From Apostichopus japonicus (lineage: Eukaryota; Echinodermata; Holothuroidea; Aspidochirotida; Stichopodidae), in NCBI RefSeq assembly GCF_037975245.1, contig NC_092575.1, forward strand, positions 6,979,001 through 7,043,000: a stretch of DNA of 64,000 bases. Reading direction: 5' to 3'. Under the pieces are notes generated by a model, which had not been told where the DNA came from, ran no database searches, and saw only the letters and a program-made list of their open reading frames with translations. A program made the translations under genes and the position numbers. The first letter of the stretch is position 1. The number at the start of each line of letters is the position of its first letter. Shown piece by piece: positions 48,301-62,920 of the stretch.

Positions 48301-51300
48301 GGGTGGGGGGGGGGGGGGTTGTAAAGGGGGATAGTAACGAGACGAGGAGGGTAAAGGGAAAGGGTGAAGTGAGGAAAAACGAAATATACATTCTTTGGTA
48401 AAAGTTAGTTCTTCTTTATACGGGCCAGCAGTGTCCAGGAACTTTGACCAGCTAAGCAGTGGTAGTCGCTATACGCTTAGGAAAGTATATAAAGCCGCGA
48501 TATGTTATTAATAAAAAACCCATCCATCTTCACCTCCTTGGATTGAACGCAGCTTGCGATGTGCTTTTGTGATGAAACTCATTTTTTGGCTGACAAATAT
48601 GTGAGCCGTTTTATTGTTTTTATCAGCGACGTGTTGCTATATAGGATAGGCCCGCGAATGGTTACACCTCGTGTAATTCGTGCAACTTTCGTATATTCCG
48701 TGCAAAACCAGGGAATATGCTTGTTGTGTTCTGAAACTGTTGACGTAGATTAGAAAATATAAATAAATCCGACAGGATTTTCGGCTTAGATGCACTCATC
48801 TATTGGGAAATATTTGGAATTCTATCATCAAAATTTTAATGCTATAAAATGTTCTATTCCTGTTTGCAATTGGAAATACAAAGATTCGGACAGTCTTTAT
48901 TTTGTAAGTTATGCAAACAAAAAGGTAATATTAGGTTATATCTATAAGTTTAGCCTTTCTCTTTGTTTGTATCCTTAAAGCCTCCTTAATCCATTTGACC
49001 TATAAAAATAAGGGTTTTTAGGTTACCAGAAATGACCCATTTGGTGTACTTTCATGGGTGATATAGCAGAACGATTTTTATCCAAACAACTTGGCCGCCC
49101 TATCGTGCCTGGCAGTGGTTGAAATGAACCGAATACGTCATGTGTAGCTATTTACGTATGAGGCCACGACGAGGGCAAGGAGGGGGGGGGGGTTCAAGCA
49201 TGGAAAGTTTGTCAGAATGTAGAAAACAGATTTAGTTTATTGTGGTAAACTCTGTTCTTATGAACTCTTTTCATCTTATGAATGTAAAATTAGCGTAAGT
49301 GTATTTGTGGAAATAATTGCTAGAGTTTGGGACGGGGGAGGGGGCGGGGGGGGGGGATGAGGTAGTTGAGGCTGAGTCAGATCCACTGCGGGAGAGTTCA
49401 TCTTACAACTTCTTAAAACTTCTTAAGATTTTGTCGCCTGCATACGAGGACCTAACTCCTCTATCCGGCATTGAAAGTTGTCTATTCGGAAGAAGGGAAG
49501 GCAGGGAGGGGGAGGGGGTGGGGAGGGGGTGTTAAGTATACGGGACCTCTCTCGTTTCCAACGCCTACATACAAGCATTGTTCATAGAAGAAAAGATGTA
49601 TTGTGCTTGTGTTTATAATTATGTGCGTTGTTGTTACGTGGGCTGCGACACAGAAGTCAACCCTTATGAAACCGATAAGAATCCGGCTATCGTTACAAAA
49701 ACTGGATCATACGATATTGTGTAAAATAATAATTGTTGTTGTATTAAGATACTTTTTAAGATTCTTAAAGAAAAGAAGCATACTGATGCATAGTCAAAGG
49801 TATGCACACATATCCTTGTAATTAAATGGTTCTCAACGTTGATAAAATTGATTTCCCTCAACTTAAACCATTGGTTTTATCATACATAATTGAATTTAAA
49901 TGCTATCCGGGATCAAAGTTCATTGTTAAGTCACGCTGGGCGTTCAATACAACAGGGACGATTCATCTTAAGGATGGTTCAAAGCTAATTCATTTTCATT
50001 TTCTTCCAAATTTGTTCAAATAATACCTGTTAAGGATGTCCTCTCGGACCGGATTCAGCAACAGATAGCCAGCGTGCCATTATACACAATAATGTCAAAG
50101 GGAATTTGCAGGAGCAGCCGGATAGGTTTGAAGATTAGGTTTCGTAGATTGCAGCAGAGTAATTCATTTCGATTGAACAAAACTTACCTCTACCTGTTAC
50201 CGTGGCGACTTTCGATTCCTGAAATACGGTGGGATATCCGAATTCCTCGAAATTAAGAGAACTAATCACTCTCGTTTTTGTTTTGTTTTCTTTCTGTGTG
50301 AATTGACTGGTATTTCAACCAAATTTAAATTCGTGATTAAACCAGGTAAGGTTCAAGAAGAGGACATGTATCTTCAATGACACTTTGAGACGCAATCGAT
50401 ACTTCGTAACGCCAGTGATGTTGATAAATAACCTACCGTTATAGTACGCCTGTTCATGTATATCCTTACATAAAACTTAGCCCTTTAGAAACATGGTGGA
50501 TATAGTGAAGTCAATTGATGCAGAGAAAAGATTTTCAATTCGATAATTTTCGGACAAAAACCCCTTTATGGCCCTACATCTCAAATCCTTCCCTCCCCTT
50601 CACCTATTTCTGTGGAAGTCAAAGGTCATAAGCTTTATGCACACTTGAATAACGTGTCTCAACGTATAGCTTAAGTGGATAGCTGATAACTGCCCCCCAC
50701 CCGACGCTCACCCCTTCAACACAAAAACTTCCAGACGTGTAGGTCTATACGTTGCGTGGGTCCCATTTTCACCATAACCCTTATGTGGGTTATTACAAAC
50801 CATACATTATTGCCCTATACTGTCACTCGGGTAGGCACTCCTTACATATACCTTGACCGTTGGCGAGGGTGCATGGACATAATAATTGTTTTACTTTTCT
50901 TAGTACAATGAGCAATAACGAATGACAAGTCAAAAACAAAGTCAGACCTAATCCTATTACATACAACAGTACGCCGCTAGTTGATTCTGAACCCTTCTGC
51001 AAACATTCCCATAGCCTATCGTCAACATTGTTACCTAGTAACCGAGGTTTTCTTTGGCCTAGTGTTAAGAACAAGTAAATATGTGTGGAATTGACTTAGT
51101 AGTAGTTTACACCTTGTTTTCAAATAATGTTTGTACTTTTATCTAACCTAAAGGTGTTCTTGCTTACATTACAAGGTTACATTTTCCTGTTTACTTCCTG
51201 AACACGATCCTTATATCCTGTTACGTCATCTATTTCACGACTTGTTGAAGCCGTTTCATTATTAAACGGAATTCGAGGCTGATACAGAATTAAACGTCAT

Positions 51301-52330
51301 TGAAACGTCACAAAGATGCACACTTTCTCTAAAAGAAGCTTTTTCACCATTTTGTAAAGTTTCGAATTATTTAGCCGGGATCGACAGGTTTCATACTCAT
51401 CTCACCATAGTAAATATTACGAGACCCTATAGTTATATTTTAATTTAAGTGTACCCATTTTTGGACACCCAACCAATACCCTTCCCCTGCCCTATACCAT
51501 CTCACCTTCACTTTCCTTCTCTTTCCTTCCCCTAACATTCCCCCACCCTTACCTTACTCTATCTACCATATTCATACCCTACACTTACCTGCTTCGTCCC
51601 GTATCTCCTCTGCTATCTCTCCATTCCACTTCTCTTCCCTTCCCCTGCCTTCCCCGTACTTCCCATGCCTCTGTTCCAACCCCTACTCATTTCCCTTTCC
51701 ATCCCCCCCCCCACACCACCCCTCTTATTACCTTTGTTGCATGTAGTAGTGTATCCCGGTGGGACCGCTTGCGATATCTCTACACTCCCCAGGTGATCAA
51801 AATTGTAATGAAAGCGATCGGTACACTTTGTAACTCAAACTTATTCCTCACCAGTAGTTTATGTTTGCCTCCCACCTTCCCCCGCCCTTTCCAATCCCAC
51901 CGCACCACATGTCACACCAATCGGGTCCCCTGTCCCTTACCATACATTGTGAGGTCAGAACAATTGGAATTGTCGATTTGCAACAGTGGCATTGTCTATA
52001 ACCACACCAGTCCATAAACTCAGAGGTAGATCAAAGTGGATTCTCTCCAGTACCTTGCTTTAATTGTTATCAGGCTATGCTCGATACTGTACAATAGTTG
52101 ACAACGAACTTGATACATTTCAGGTCATAAAGTGTCACCTGTTGAGAGTCAACAAGTCAGAGTGGGTTATATTTTCACTAGAAAGGTAATATTACACTTT
52201 ATAGGTTGTACCCCCCAAAAGATAAATAAACAGATAACAGAATTATGTTCTTTTAATTCGCACTCAAATTTCTCATTTGTCGTATTATTTAGTCCCTCGC
52301 AAAATGCAGGTGGGTACGATACCGTCTCCC
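45310..52330. other. Intronic sequence without recognised elements
   Basis: Part of NOS intron 1. It contains poly-G runs (48305, 49185, 49340), a C/T-rich stretch at 51470-51720, and scattered short open frames with no recognisable protein motif. Confidence 0.5.
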
Positions 52331-52354
52331 TTAAAGCAACTTAAAGGAACTTAA

Positions 52355-52931
52355 AGCAACATTGTATACTAAAGCAACTGCAAGTATACATAAGTTGTAT
52401 AATTAACATTTACCAAAATAACAACTTCCACCCTGAATCGAATATGCAAATTAGACTGAGTCTACACTAGGTACATCTGATATGGGAGTGGTGCAGGCTA
52501 GACTAGAAGACGGCGTATAGTGCGAGCATGTTAGTATACCTTAGAAACGTCACACATGCGTTCCTCGATGTACTAAATTTTACCTCGTGAATGTTGTGTA
52601 CAAGAATCACCCCTTACAGAGTTTGCCACACAGTTGACTGCGTGAGCTGCCACGAAAAGGATTGTTCGTCTTATGTTCGTCCAAAATAAAGTTTAACGAA
52701 ACTTTGTCCCCACATAGTTTACACGCTATAAATTTCGAAAAGTTTACAGAACACTATATTTTTGGACCTAACACCGGTTTCTAAGAAAGAATTTCAAACT
52801 TAGTGTGAATATATCGATGATTTCCATTTAATTTTGATAAAAACGTGAATAGTAGTTAAATATGAAAGAGCTGCACTGCCATTGGTTTATAGGGTGGGAA
52901 TAAACCCCCAGATTCTGCGCGGAATGCTGCT
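52355..52931. mobile_element. Aged TTAA-flanked element in NOS intron 1
   Basis: Left terminus AGCAACATTG and the right terminus (reverse complement AGCAGCATTC) are flanked by TTAA at 52351-52354 and 52932-52935. The ends resemble the element at 19716. Neighbouring partial repeats of the left end (52331, 52341) make the left boundary less certain. Confidence 0.5.
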
Positions 52932-53112
52932 TTAAGAAAAATACTTAATTTTCAGTATAGATGTATTATTATATAAATTAAGGAGAGAGAGAGGGGAGAC
53001 GTTGCAGCGAGAGGGTGAGGGGGGTGGGGGTGGGAAGGGTAAATAAATCAGAGCGGTGAAAAACTCGACATCTATGGTCTAAAATATTTGTTTTTGTTTG
53101 TGAAGGATATAT

Positions 53113-53478
53113 CAGTGGCGTATAGGCAGGTACTTTTGAGTGGGGGGGGGGGGGGCGGAGACTGATGGCCGGCCTGTGGAGGGGTCTAAGGGGAGGGGGT
53201 GTCCCCTCCACTTTGGAAATATTTTGCATTTCCAGGTGGCCTCAGATGCAATTTGGTGCAATATAGCACACTTTTCAACACCCACTTCATTTTGGAAATA
53301 ATTTTGCATTTTCACCTGGCCTTAGATGCAATTTGGTGCTCCAAATGAGTTTTTTTTCTCATTTGGAAATGAAAAAGGGGTTTTCTGACTTGCGAAGCGG
53401 GGGGCGGAATGATACTTCCACCCCCATATTTTTCACTGGGGGGGCTGGCGCCCCCAACCCCCGGTTCCTACGCCCTTG
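53113..53478. mobile_element. hAT-like MITE with exact 8-bp target duplication (NOS intron 1)
   Basis: Termini CAGTGGCGTATAGG and CCTACGCCCTTG are flanked by an exact GGATATAT (53105-53112 and 53479-53486). The interior carries two copies of the AGATGCAATTTGGTG block and a G-rich run. It is nearly the same sequence as the truncated copy at 30.9 kb. Confidence 0.85.
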
Positions 53479-54009
53479 GGATATATACTTGCGTAGGGTG
53501 TGGGTTCTTTGGTTAATGGAAATGGAAATTTTACGTAGGAGTATCGTTGTACAAGTTAGCCTTATTTTGATGATAATGTACATTATATCCGATGAAAAAA
53601 TGCATACATTGGTTATCCTTTCGTTTTCTTGTTTTAATAAAAAGAGGCTTAAAAATCATGTTTGTTCTGTCTCCCGCCGACTTTCATCTGGAACATGACA
53701 TCTGCATGACAAAATAAGACATTCTCAGCTGTTCGAAACGATCAAGATAAAATTCTAAACGAAGGAAAAAACACAGACAAAAGGTTTTGATTATTTCTAA
53801 TTCTTCTTTTAAAACCAAAAACCAAAAATGACACCATGACTCTTTGACTCATGAGTTGACTGAGCCGACTCGTGATGTCGTTTGTCGTCGTTTTCAAGAT
53901 CGTTGCCAAACAGCACGGCTGTAGACGTTTTAACTGTATTATACTGTACGTTCCACGATCTACACAGGCCGCGTGTAGTATTTTATTTACAGACGATCTC
54001 ATAAATAAA

Positions 54010-54200
54010 AGGATGATTTTAGGCAAAGAATGAAGTTTGATATTACGTAGAGACCATTATAACACACTACTATAAGTCCAGGTTGTATTTCTAAACCTAC
54101 TTTTAAATTTTTGAGAAATGACCTTTTATGACTACAAAGCAACGATCAAAGTGACTGGAGTACTTAGTCTAACACGCAGACCGTTCAGCCAGTTTTGCAG
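54010..54200 (-). repeat. Dispersed repeat family B, copy 3
   Basis: Shares TTTAGGCA, AAGTTTGATA, AGGTTGTATTTCT, AATGACC and GGAGTACTTAGTCTAACAC with 62750-62920, and inversely with the copies at 3.6 and 8.9 kb. Confidence 0.65.
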
Positions 54201-55215
54201 CCAGTTTTTTTTTTGGCACTTGGCAAATTAACAGCAACTGTAAGATATCTCGAATAGGTAACTGACAGAACGTGCTGAAAACACGAGAGGGGTATTTGCC
54301 TGTCACTGTAATAGGTGTAAATAATAATAACTTATCGGTCGCTTAAATTTGATCTCGGTGATAGGTGAATGCCAATTAATTATGCAGCCGTAAACCGTTA
54401 AAAAGCCTATCCACACGGTTGCTGCTGAATCCAGCGGAACTTAGTGAGGTGTTAACGGTGTTATAATAGTAGGTTGCCAATTGCTGCAGCTCCTCTGCTT
54501 GACTTCCACGTTAACTTGTATATACTTAACCCTTTTTTTTGGCCTTTGCTCTCTTTCCTTTTATCCTCTGGATATCTGATAATCAGTTATTGCGTAACTG
54601 TGTGTCAAGTTTGAATCTGCCAATAGAAAACACCTTAACAAAGTACAATCACACCTTTAGCAATTTAGTCAGGTCGAGATGTCGCCCGCCTCTGCCTGAA
54701 AACGCCGACAAACACGACTGGACCAAAACTCAAGCGATTATTAACTTTGCAAGGTCACGGAAGAGATGTGTTAATGGGAGGATTAACGCAACGCCTAAAG
54801 CGCAATATGTTACTACTGCGTCAATATGGAAACGGCCATTCAGATGTGTTGCTAACGCTATTAGCTGATAAGTCTTGGCTATAGAAGGTTAAGATATGAG
54901 GTTAAGTTATAATGTGAAGCACAAGTCCATTTTCTAACAGCCCCCCGTCAGTAACCGCGGTATATGAACTGACCTGGCGGGAAAAGACTCATGTAACACC
55001 GACAGCCTAGTATAAAATTGTTATCAAGTCACGCGTTCGCAAAGACATGTATGCGCATGTGCAATTTCCGTGTCAGTCACTGGACGATCTCACCAAACCA
55101 GACATCAGGGTTTGAGTTGTCATTGAAAATTCACCATGATCGGATGCTTTTTAAAAGTCTGTACAACTTTCCTCGGACCTATGTATTGTATATAGGAATG
55201 ACATCAATTCACCTA

Positions 55216-55218
<3 letters not shown>

Positions 55219-55272
<54 letters not shown>

Positions 55273-55745
55273 GACTTATAATGCGCACACACCACTCAAA
55301 GAATGTTAATGGCGCAATTGACAATTAGAAATGATACAAACTAATACAAAACAATGACAGAAGAAAAACTTAATGGTACAAGATTATATAAAAGCTTTTG
55401 TCATTAAGTGGGAATTGATGCTCTTCTTAAAGTTAGAGAGAGTAGATGCTTGTCTGATTTTTAAGGGGAGTTGGTTCCATAAGCGAGGGGCAGAAAGTTA
55501 GAAACAATAAATGACCTACCCCCCCCCCCCCCCAAGAATGTTTGGACTTAATTTCAGATAATAAAAATTGAGAGTTGGATCTTAGATTACGAGAGGGGAC
55601 ATAAATATGTAATAAGTCAGAAATATACATTGGACCATGTCCTTTAAGTGATTTATAAAGGAGAATTGTATACATAATACGATATTTTACAGGTAGCCAG
55701 TGCAGGATTTTTTAAGACAGGGTGGATATGACAATGCTTATGACA
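55219..55745 (-). mobile_element. LINE (L2/CR1-type) 3' end with (ATT)n tail
   Basis: The minus strand encodes HIHPVLK, LHWLPVKYRI, YKSLKGHGPMYISDLL and, after a frameshift, WNQLPLKIRQAS, FKKSINSHL and a stop at 55384-55386. This is the well-known C-terminus after the RT domain of L2/CR1-like non-LTR elements. A short 3'UTR leads into (ATT)n at 55219-55271, read as the element's repeat tail. At least two frame breaks and the missing upstream RT show that it is a dead 5'-truncated copy. Confidence 0.85.
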
Positions 55746-56735
55746 CCTGAGGTGTATGGATTTATCGAATTGAATTTATTGAATCATTCACACAAATAAC
55801 AAGTATAGGTATATATTTTAATCTAAAATGATGATTTTAAAGTGGATGGACACTTTTAAAAATAAAACAGAAAGAAAACGACACTATACAAAACTGCCAA
55901 TAATAATCAATAACTGTAATGAAAATAACACCTTATATAAGACTTGATTCTTCTCTGCAGCTGAATTAGGATAGGCTAGGTAATTATGCCGTGAAACTGT
56001 GATAGGATATAGGCTTAGTGCTCTGGTGGGTTATGTGTGCCCAGACACTCTTATAAATTGTACTAATCACAAGCAAATAGCGAATCAGAAATTGTCAAAA
56101 CAGATTTCTCCATGTCCATTGTCATAAACTAGGTCTTTCTAGTGATAAAACTTATATACCCTATTGTTTGAGGTTTGTAATTGAAAGTGCCCATATGTTG
56201 AAAACTACAACATTAAGGAAAATTGTAATCATAAAAAGTGCTCTGTTGTGAGAAAAAAAAGTAGCCAAATACTGAAATTGTTGATATACGATACGCACAG
56301 ACGATCCATTTTAAATCATCATTTTTGCCTGAATTTGTTTGTGTTAGGGCTCGAACCGGGTGATACTGTAGACCTTTTCAGCATAACCTATTTAAAAACG
56401 AGACAGTATAAACGGCATAAAGGCCTACCAATAACCGTTAGATATACATAAATTCGCAAAACCGATCACCTCACAAAACTATTAATACTGGAAGCTGCTA
56501 GGCATAACAGTTAACGCGGTGTTAGTATCATTGTGTTACGCTCTTGACACCAGTGTTCGGCATCAATCTGTACAGTAGAATTGAATATTTACGTAAACAC
56601 ATCACAGACATTCCAATCACTATAAGACTGCCGTAGTGCCTACTGTGTATACGTTATCATTTCGCCCATATCGTGGCTTATATAGACGGCCATTTTGAAT
56701 GTCGGAGTATGTTTTTTTTTCTATAGTCGCGCATA

Positions 56736-56741
56736 TAATAT

Positions 56742-56834
<93 letters not shown>

Positions 56835-57090
56835 TATATATATATATACATATATACATATACATTATATATATACATATATACATATACATATATATAT
56901 ATATATATATAGATATATATACATTTATATACATATACATATATATACATTTATATACATATATATATTTATCAATCAACGCATATAGATATATACATTT
57001 ATATACATATGCATATATATACATTTATATACATATACATATATATACATATATATATATACACATACATATATATACATATATATTTCA
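56736..57090. repeat. Long degenerate (TA)n / TATACATA array
   Basis: About 350 bp of TA with TATACATATA and CATTTATATACATA higher-order units and two CAATCAACGCA insertions. Confidence 0.95.
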
Positions 57091-57099
57091 CAATCAACG

Positions 57100-59720
57100 C
57101 AAATTGTTGCTTTCAGAGATAAGTACTATGAAACTGCATTGAAACTAAAAACACTGTACACTGTGAATTATTCATTATTATTATGATTATATATCTTTTT
57201 TGGAAGGTAACTTAAACTGAAATGAGAACAACTGTCGCCTTAAGCCTTATCAATATCTACCCATTGCAGGAGTGTATATTAGTTATTGTAGAACTCTGGG
57301 GTGCATACAAGTTGATATGATTATCAAACTGGCCGTGTATCCAATTTCCGAGTTATAAGAATAAGAATATTTACAATGCAGTCTCATGATAACTTTGAGA
57401 GCATCTCTGTACTCGACTTATATGGACTCGGGGGCAGAACAGTACGAAATGAAAATAAACGGACATTACATATACACGGGGTGAAGGTCACCACCTGCCG
57501 ATGGGGTCAATTTAAGGTGATATGATTTTGATAATGACCCCATCGACTCCCCGCTCAATTACAATAAAAAAAAAATCGACATATTTTTATCCCTTCTTCA
57601 AAAGTTCAAAACGTGATCTTTTGACGAGAACACGCAATGTACGCGAATCAATGTGACCCTCAAGTATGCCGGACTGTGGATGCCCGATGGGCGTTCAACG
57701 GATAAAGATTTATGATTTAACAAATGTATATACTACTTCCCTGTACTGTCTGAGATGAACGAAAAGTTATACTTATCATCATTGTCAAATTTTCACTTGA
57801 GATATTGGGATTCTACACGGTGCCGAATGATCCAACATGCAGATATATTAGCTGGGCTGGTGCCTGGAGGCCCAAAGATCAAGGGGACACTAGGGTCAAG
57901 TGGACCCCAGGGTCCAAGGGAACACCGTGAAAATGTCCACGTAGGATTTACAAGCTTTCTATTTTCGGGTTGTGCCAGCAAACATTCCATTCCAAATATG
58001 ATGGAACTGATGATTAGATGCAATGCCGAGGCATACCCCTCCCATCTCCTCCCCCACCGCCTTACTGTCATCTACTTCAGGCCAGGGTCATAGACACAGG
58101 GGCGTGGGGGGATGGGAGGGAACGCTTTCCACTCCAAATTTTTTCTTGAGACATTCTTTCAAAATGGCTTACATTTAATAACACACACTGAGGCAATGGA
58201 AACTGGTAGTACACAATGAAGGAAATAATAGTATCAACTTGCATCTGAGTCCCTCTTACCCCAAGAATTATAATCATTCAATATTAATTATCATAAGACC
58301 GCTCCACGGGATAGACATCAACCAACATATTGGCCCACGCATCATGTGTACACACGTTAAGTACAGTAATAAAACAATATAGAAAATAATTGAATTCTAT
58401 GCATATTAATTATCCAGTACTAAGAAAAGTACTTAACGTAGTATAGGTTCAATTTTGAAGGCAACTCTTATTACAGCCTACCGTACTGTATACTTGTTTT
58501 CATTTGCGTTGCAATGCATTTTACAATGCGATAGTATATAGATAAAACTATTAGCCGGCGGATGTATATAGGTTTAATATTGAAATGAACACGGTACGAT
58601 CGAGTTGACCCTATATGAAGAGTGCAATTAACCGCTGTCTTGATATTTACTCCAATTTGAAATTATTTGATTAATATTTCAGAAATGCCCCGATCTGTCA
58701 AATTTGATAAATTACGCTGTTTGAGTTGAGACAAACCTTTTCACGCCTTCGTGACCGCTGTAATAATTACTAAATGCCATTGTTAACAGGAAAGAGAAAA
58801 CCTTATAAAATATTTATTGTCTCGTAGGATGCATAAAAATAAAAAAAAACTTATTGTTTTCATGGGATGAGGATATTAACATGGTAGGTCAAATAGTTTT
58901 ATAACACTGCCTACTGCAGTTCACAACTCGGGTCTGGCCAATGTCAAATAATACGTCGGTGTAAGCTTACTTTGAAGTTTTTAAACTTCAAGCAATTACG
59001 TCTATGTGTATACACGCGTGTTTCGCAATAGTGGATGAAGCAAGTGTTGTCATTCCTCCCTGGGCCTGTTTCCTCACCAGACGGAGAGACGTATCGTTAC
59101 GAAGTAGCAAACACATTCTTTTTACGTCGGTTAAAAAAATATTTTGCTTTTACTTTAGATTGCGCATTTGTAGGTGTCATCAACACAGACTAGAACTAGA
59201 TGAAAACGATTGCTGCTCTATAGCCAGGTCTAAGGAGACGGATCTGAGGGTTGGGTCGGATCCCTGGGGTGGGGGGGGGGTAGGCGGGAAAATATATGAT
59301 ACAGTATAGTTGATTCTCATCTTCATAATAAGCGCACAGAGAGAATACAAAAGGATATTAATGTCACCGTTGCCCGACCTGAATGGCTTTCATGCTCTCA
59401 TCACTAGAGGGGGTGGGGTGGGGGTGGACGGGCATGGGAAAGATGAGCCCCAGACAGAAAAAAAACCTCATCTATCAAGCTCAACATCACTTCAAAAAAC
59501 AACAACTAAAAAACAAACTAAGAAAGAAACAAGTGACTTAGCATAACTTGGATCTTTCGTGTCTATTGATAATACGTGACCTAGTTACTAGAGGTTCATT
59601 GTATTTACAATTATTCATGTCCATCTAAACCGGTTAACCGATATCCAGCAATCAACCGATATGGCTGCGTGTAACCATGCACTTCATCCTCCCTAAGATC
59701 ATATAGATTGTAAATTTAAT
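57100..59720. other. Intronic sequence without recognised elements
   Basis: Part of NOS intron 1. A short run near 57860-57930 has nested GGACC/GGTCC palindromes. No coding exon is supported. Confidence 0.5.
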
Positions 59721-59723
59721 TTC

Positions 59724-59848
59724 TCTCACCCCATCCTCACACAATCCTCACTCCATCCTCACCCCATCCTCACCCCATCCTCACCCAATCCTTACCACAT
59801 CCTCACCCCATCCTCACCCCATCCTCACCCCATCCTCACCCCATCCTC
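59724..59848 (+). repeat. 11-bp minisatellite (CCATCCTCACC)n
   Basis: About eleven units with a few substitutions, pyrimidine-rich on the + strand. Confidence 0.95.
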
Positions 59849-59849
59849 A

Positions 59850-61090
59850 ATCTTCTCGTTTTAGACTGAGAGTCACCAACGCATTGAAGTGATCGGAAAT
59901 GAATTATGAGAAAGGGACAAAATAATGCAGGGAATTGTTTCTCATGAAAAATATATATATATTCTTAATTGTTTCACACCCAGCCATGAATGGACTTTTG
60001 CTACACAGGTCGGAATCTTTATATATTTAAATTATCACAGTGTGGTTGTTTATTTTGCAATGTTCGTTGGTGACTATGATTCGATCCTCCGTGTTTGATA
60101 TCATGCTGTTGGTCGGTCTTGGTCACGTGATATTACCACACTCGCTGTCACAATAGATCGCTTACATTGCTCTTAAAAGTTAATTGATAAAAAGATTTAA
60201 AATTAAACAAGTGCCACTTGATTTTGTTTGCGAGAACTAGTTATCAGGACAACACGAAACACAAACTCCCGTGTCTGTGTTTGGCGAGCAGCTTAAATTA
60301 AAGTCGAGATTATTCAGTGCCCACATATGTCAATACGCCGACCAAACGTACACCTCCACAGTGTGTGGTGATAGTAAATATTATGGCCATGGCAACGCGT
60401 GGAACGCGGTAATTTACGTCGCTTCGTAACGTTGTTTAACGACATGTAATACCCATATAATTCTGTAGTAATAGTTTATGTCTCTTATACAAACGACTGA
60501 TTTACACTAACTGGTAATATCATAAATGTAATGTGCAGAACCATATTACAAAGCATAATTCTCGAATATATCCTGAAATATGCTAGACATAATGGTCACA
60601 TATTATCTTGTTTTTCAGTTCTTCGACCATTCCCTGCACAATCACAACATTTAAGCCTCGGTGTTTCTATAAATCTTTGAGGATTGGTTGCTAAGGTTAC
60701 CAAACATTTAGACAGATAGAACGAATTATCATTTGTCACGAAGGAGATGGGAGGGGTGTGGGGTGGGTGAGAGGGGGTGTGCCCAGTGATTTTGGTCGCT
60801 CATGCATACGTGTACTGTTAATGTTATTTCTGAGAAAGTAGCATTTGTCAGGTGGGGGGGGGGGGGGGGTGGTCTGCGTTGGTTTGGCCGGAAAGAGGTG
60901 AGAACTTGTTCAAGAGAATCTGATGTGTATTGTACGCGATACTCTTTAAAAGTTCCAAGTTCCCATACCTGACTACGATCATACGATATGTTGTGATTAG
61001 TCAAGGGTTATCGACAAAAACAATTGTTTTAAAACTTCTTCTTTTAACTTCATGTAAACGACAGAGCACCTTTGTTTAATGACACCCAAT
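59850..61090. other. Intronic sequence without recognised elements
   Basis: Unique sequence with a poly-G run at about 60855-60870. Confidence 0.5.
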
Positions 61091-61092
61091 AC

Positions 61093-61253
<161 letters not shown>

Positions 61254-62038
61254 GTAGTTTAGTGTTAAAATCATCGAGGTAATGTTTCGTCAAATATTAT
61301 GATAATGTTATCATGAATATGTTTATCGATACCCGATATGATACTACATTTATTGAGGGGGGATGGGAGGGTGGGCAGGAATATAACTAGAGGTGGCAAT
61401 TGGTCAAGTATATACAACTATGATGGTATCTGGCAACTATAGTATAGTTACCTGTACTCGCCTCATGGATTTGTACTCGAGGAATCCAGCATAAATACTT
61501 AGTACAAACGTTAACTATCCAGAGGGCTTGGAGCCTTGTACTTGTACTAGTCCCAATGTGAATTCTACTTGTACTCGTACTCACGCTCTGTGTACTCGTG
61601 CTACAACTCTGCAATCAAGTAATATTTAGATCCCGGAACCACAAGCTCGCCTTTCAGTTCTTGGGACGTATATATATATACATATCCTGCTAGTTGGTAT
61701 TCGTTGTAAGCATCAACATTTGTTTCAGTAAGGATATGTTCTGCATCGTAATCGTATTTGACATTACTATGGCAACCACTTCAGCCCCACAAGTAAAGAA
61801 GTTGGGACGTACTGTGGGACGTATATGTGATGTTTTGCATAGAAAATTCAGCGAGTTGCCATATCAATGGAATTCTAATGAATCAATGGATCATCCAAAA
61901 CAATCCGGGGGTAGGGGTGGAGGGGGTGGATAGTCTGGGTGTTAGCCTAAGTTATAGGGAGCTAATCTTTGGGTATATAGCAAGATCTAACAATTTAAGC
62001 TATAGTTGTACGGAGGATTTTTTATCAAACTTACTACG

Positions 62039-62040
<2 letters not shown>

Positions 62041-62108
<68 letters not shown>
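62041..62108. repeat. (AC)n then (AT)n compound microsatellite
   Basis: A short AC run followed by pure AT. Confidence 0.95.
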
Positions 62109-62110
<2 letters not shown>

Positions 62111-62659
62111 TGAACTATTCCAAACCTCGCGAAGTAATAAATTCCCGAACCAGTTGCACTTTTTGTTACATCAATGTCATCATCGTTAATCTTAAATCAT
62201 AAATTGTTAACCTCTGTCTTTCCAAGCTTGAAGGGAATGTCATTCCTCAGTGAATGACGTCACAATTACTTTGACACGTCACGTATAGATATATGATCAT
62301 TTTGATTGAATGTAATGAAGCCGATTGATGAATAACACAACGTGCTTCCATTGTTCATCATAAGTGCACAGGTCATAAAGGCATGATATATATATTATAG
62401 CCTATATATAGATATTGAGGCACGTTCATTCATGCCTGCTAAACCTCTTATGTAATTCGGTAGTTCAATATCACAATTTAGACTATATACGGTGTTTAAT
62501 AAGAAACGGCTGAACGAATATACGAGTATTTCACACGGTAGGCTATGAATAGCCTAGCCTACGTTGAAGTCACATTGGTTTCAATTTAATGAAATCTATA
62601 GTGTGCTTAACACGAGTGGAACTTTAATAGGGTTCAAGTCGATGTCTAGCTCTGTCGGC

Positions 62660-62687
62660 CCATGGAGGTCTGTTTTTACCTCCATGG
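62660..62687. repeat. Hairpin with CCATGGAGG arms, copy 2
   Basis: CCATGGAGGT and ACCTCCATGG flank CTGTTTTT, the reverse complement of the loop in copy 1. Confidence 0.7.
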
Positions 62688-62749
62688 TCGTCCAAGCTAT
62701 ATGTCCCATCGCTGCCACGTTGCTTCCGTCGTTCTCTCAATTCTTAAAC

Positions 62750-62920
62750 GGTGACTTTAGGCACAAAATTAAGTTTGATACGTTGTATAGTGTGATAAGT
62801 CTAGGTTGTATTTCTGCACCACTTTTTAATTAACTAGCAATGACCCTTTAAACATCTGTGGCTCAACCATTAAAGTGGCTGGAGTACTTAGTCTAACACA
62901 CGGACCGTTATAGGTCAGGT
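62750..62920 (-). repeat. Dispersed repeat family B, copy 4
   Basis: Strongly similar to 54010-54190, with the conserved end GGAGTACTTAGTCTAACAC. Confidence 0.65.

Noticed and set aside
56340-56375. Box-B-like GGTTCGAGCCC on the - strand
   Set aside because: No convincing box A at a suitable distance, so not called as a SINE or tRNA.
56620-57024. 134-residue Tyr/Ile-rich frame and its partners
   Set aside because: Translation of (TA)n repeats.
57755-58093. Collagen-like GxP pattern in an open frame
   Set aside because: Very short, arising from nested GGTCC/GGACC palindromes, open on both strands, with no splice context.
62564-62833. 89-residue frame before NOS exon 2 as a possible extra exon
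   Set aside because: It overlaps a dispersed repeat, shows no NOS similarity, and the two NOS exons already join in phase without a gap.
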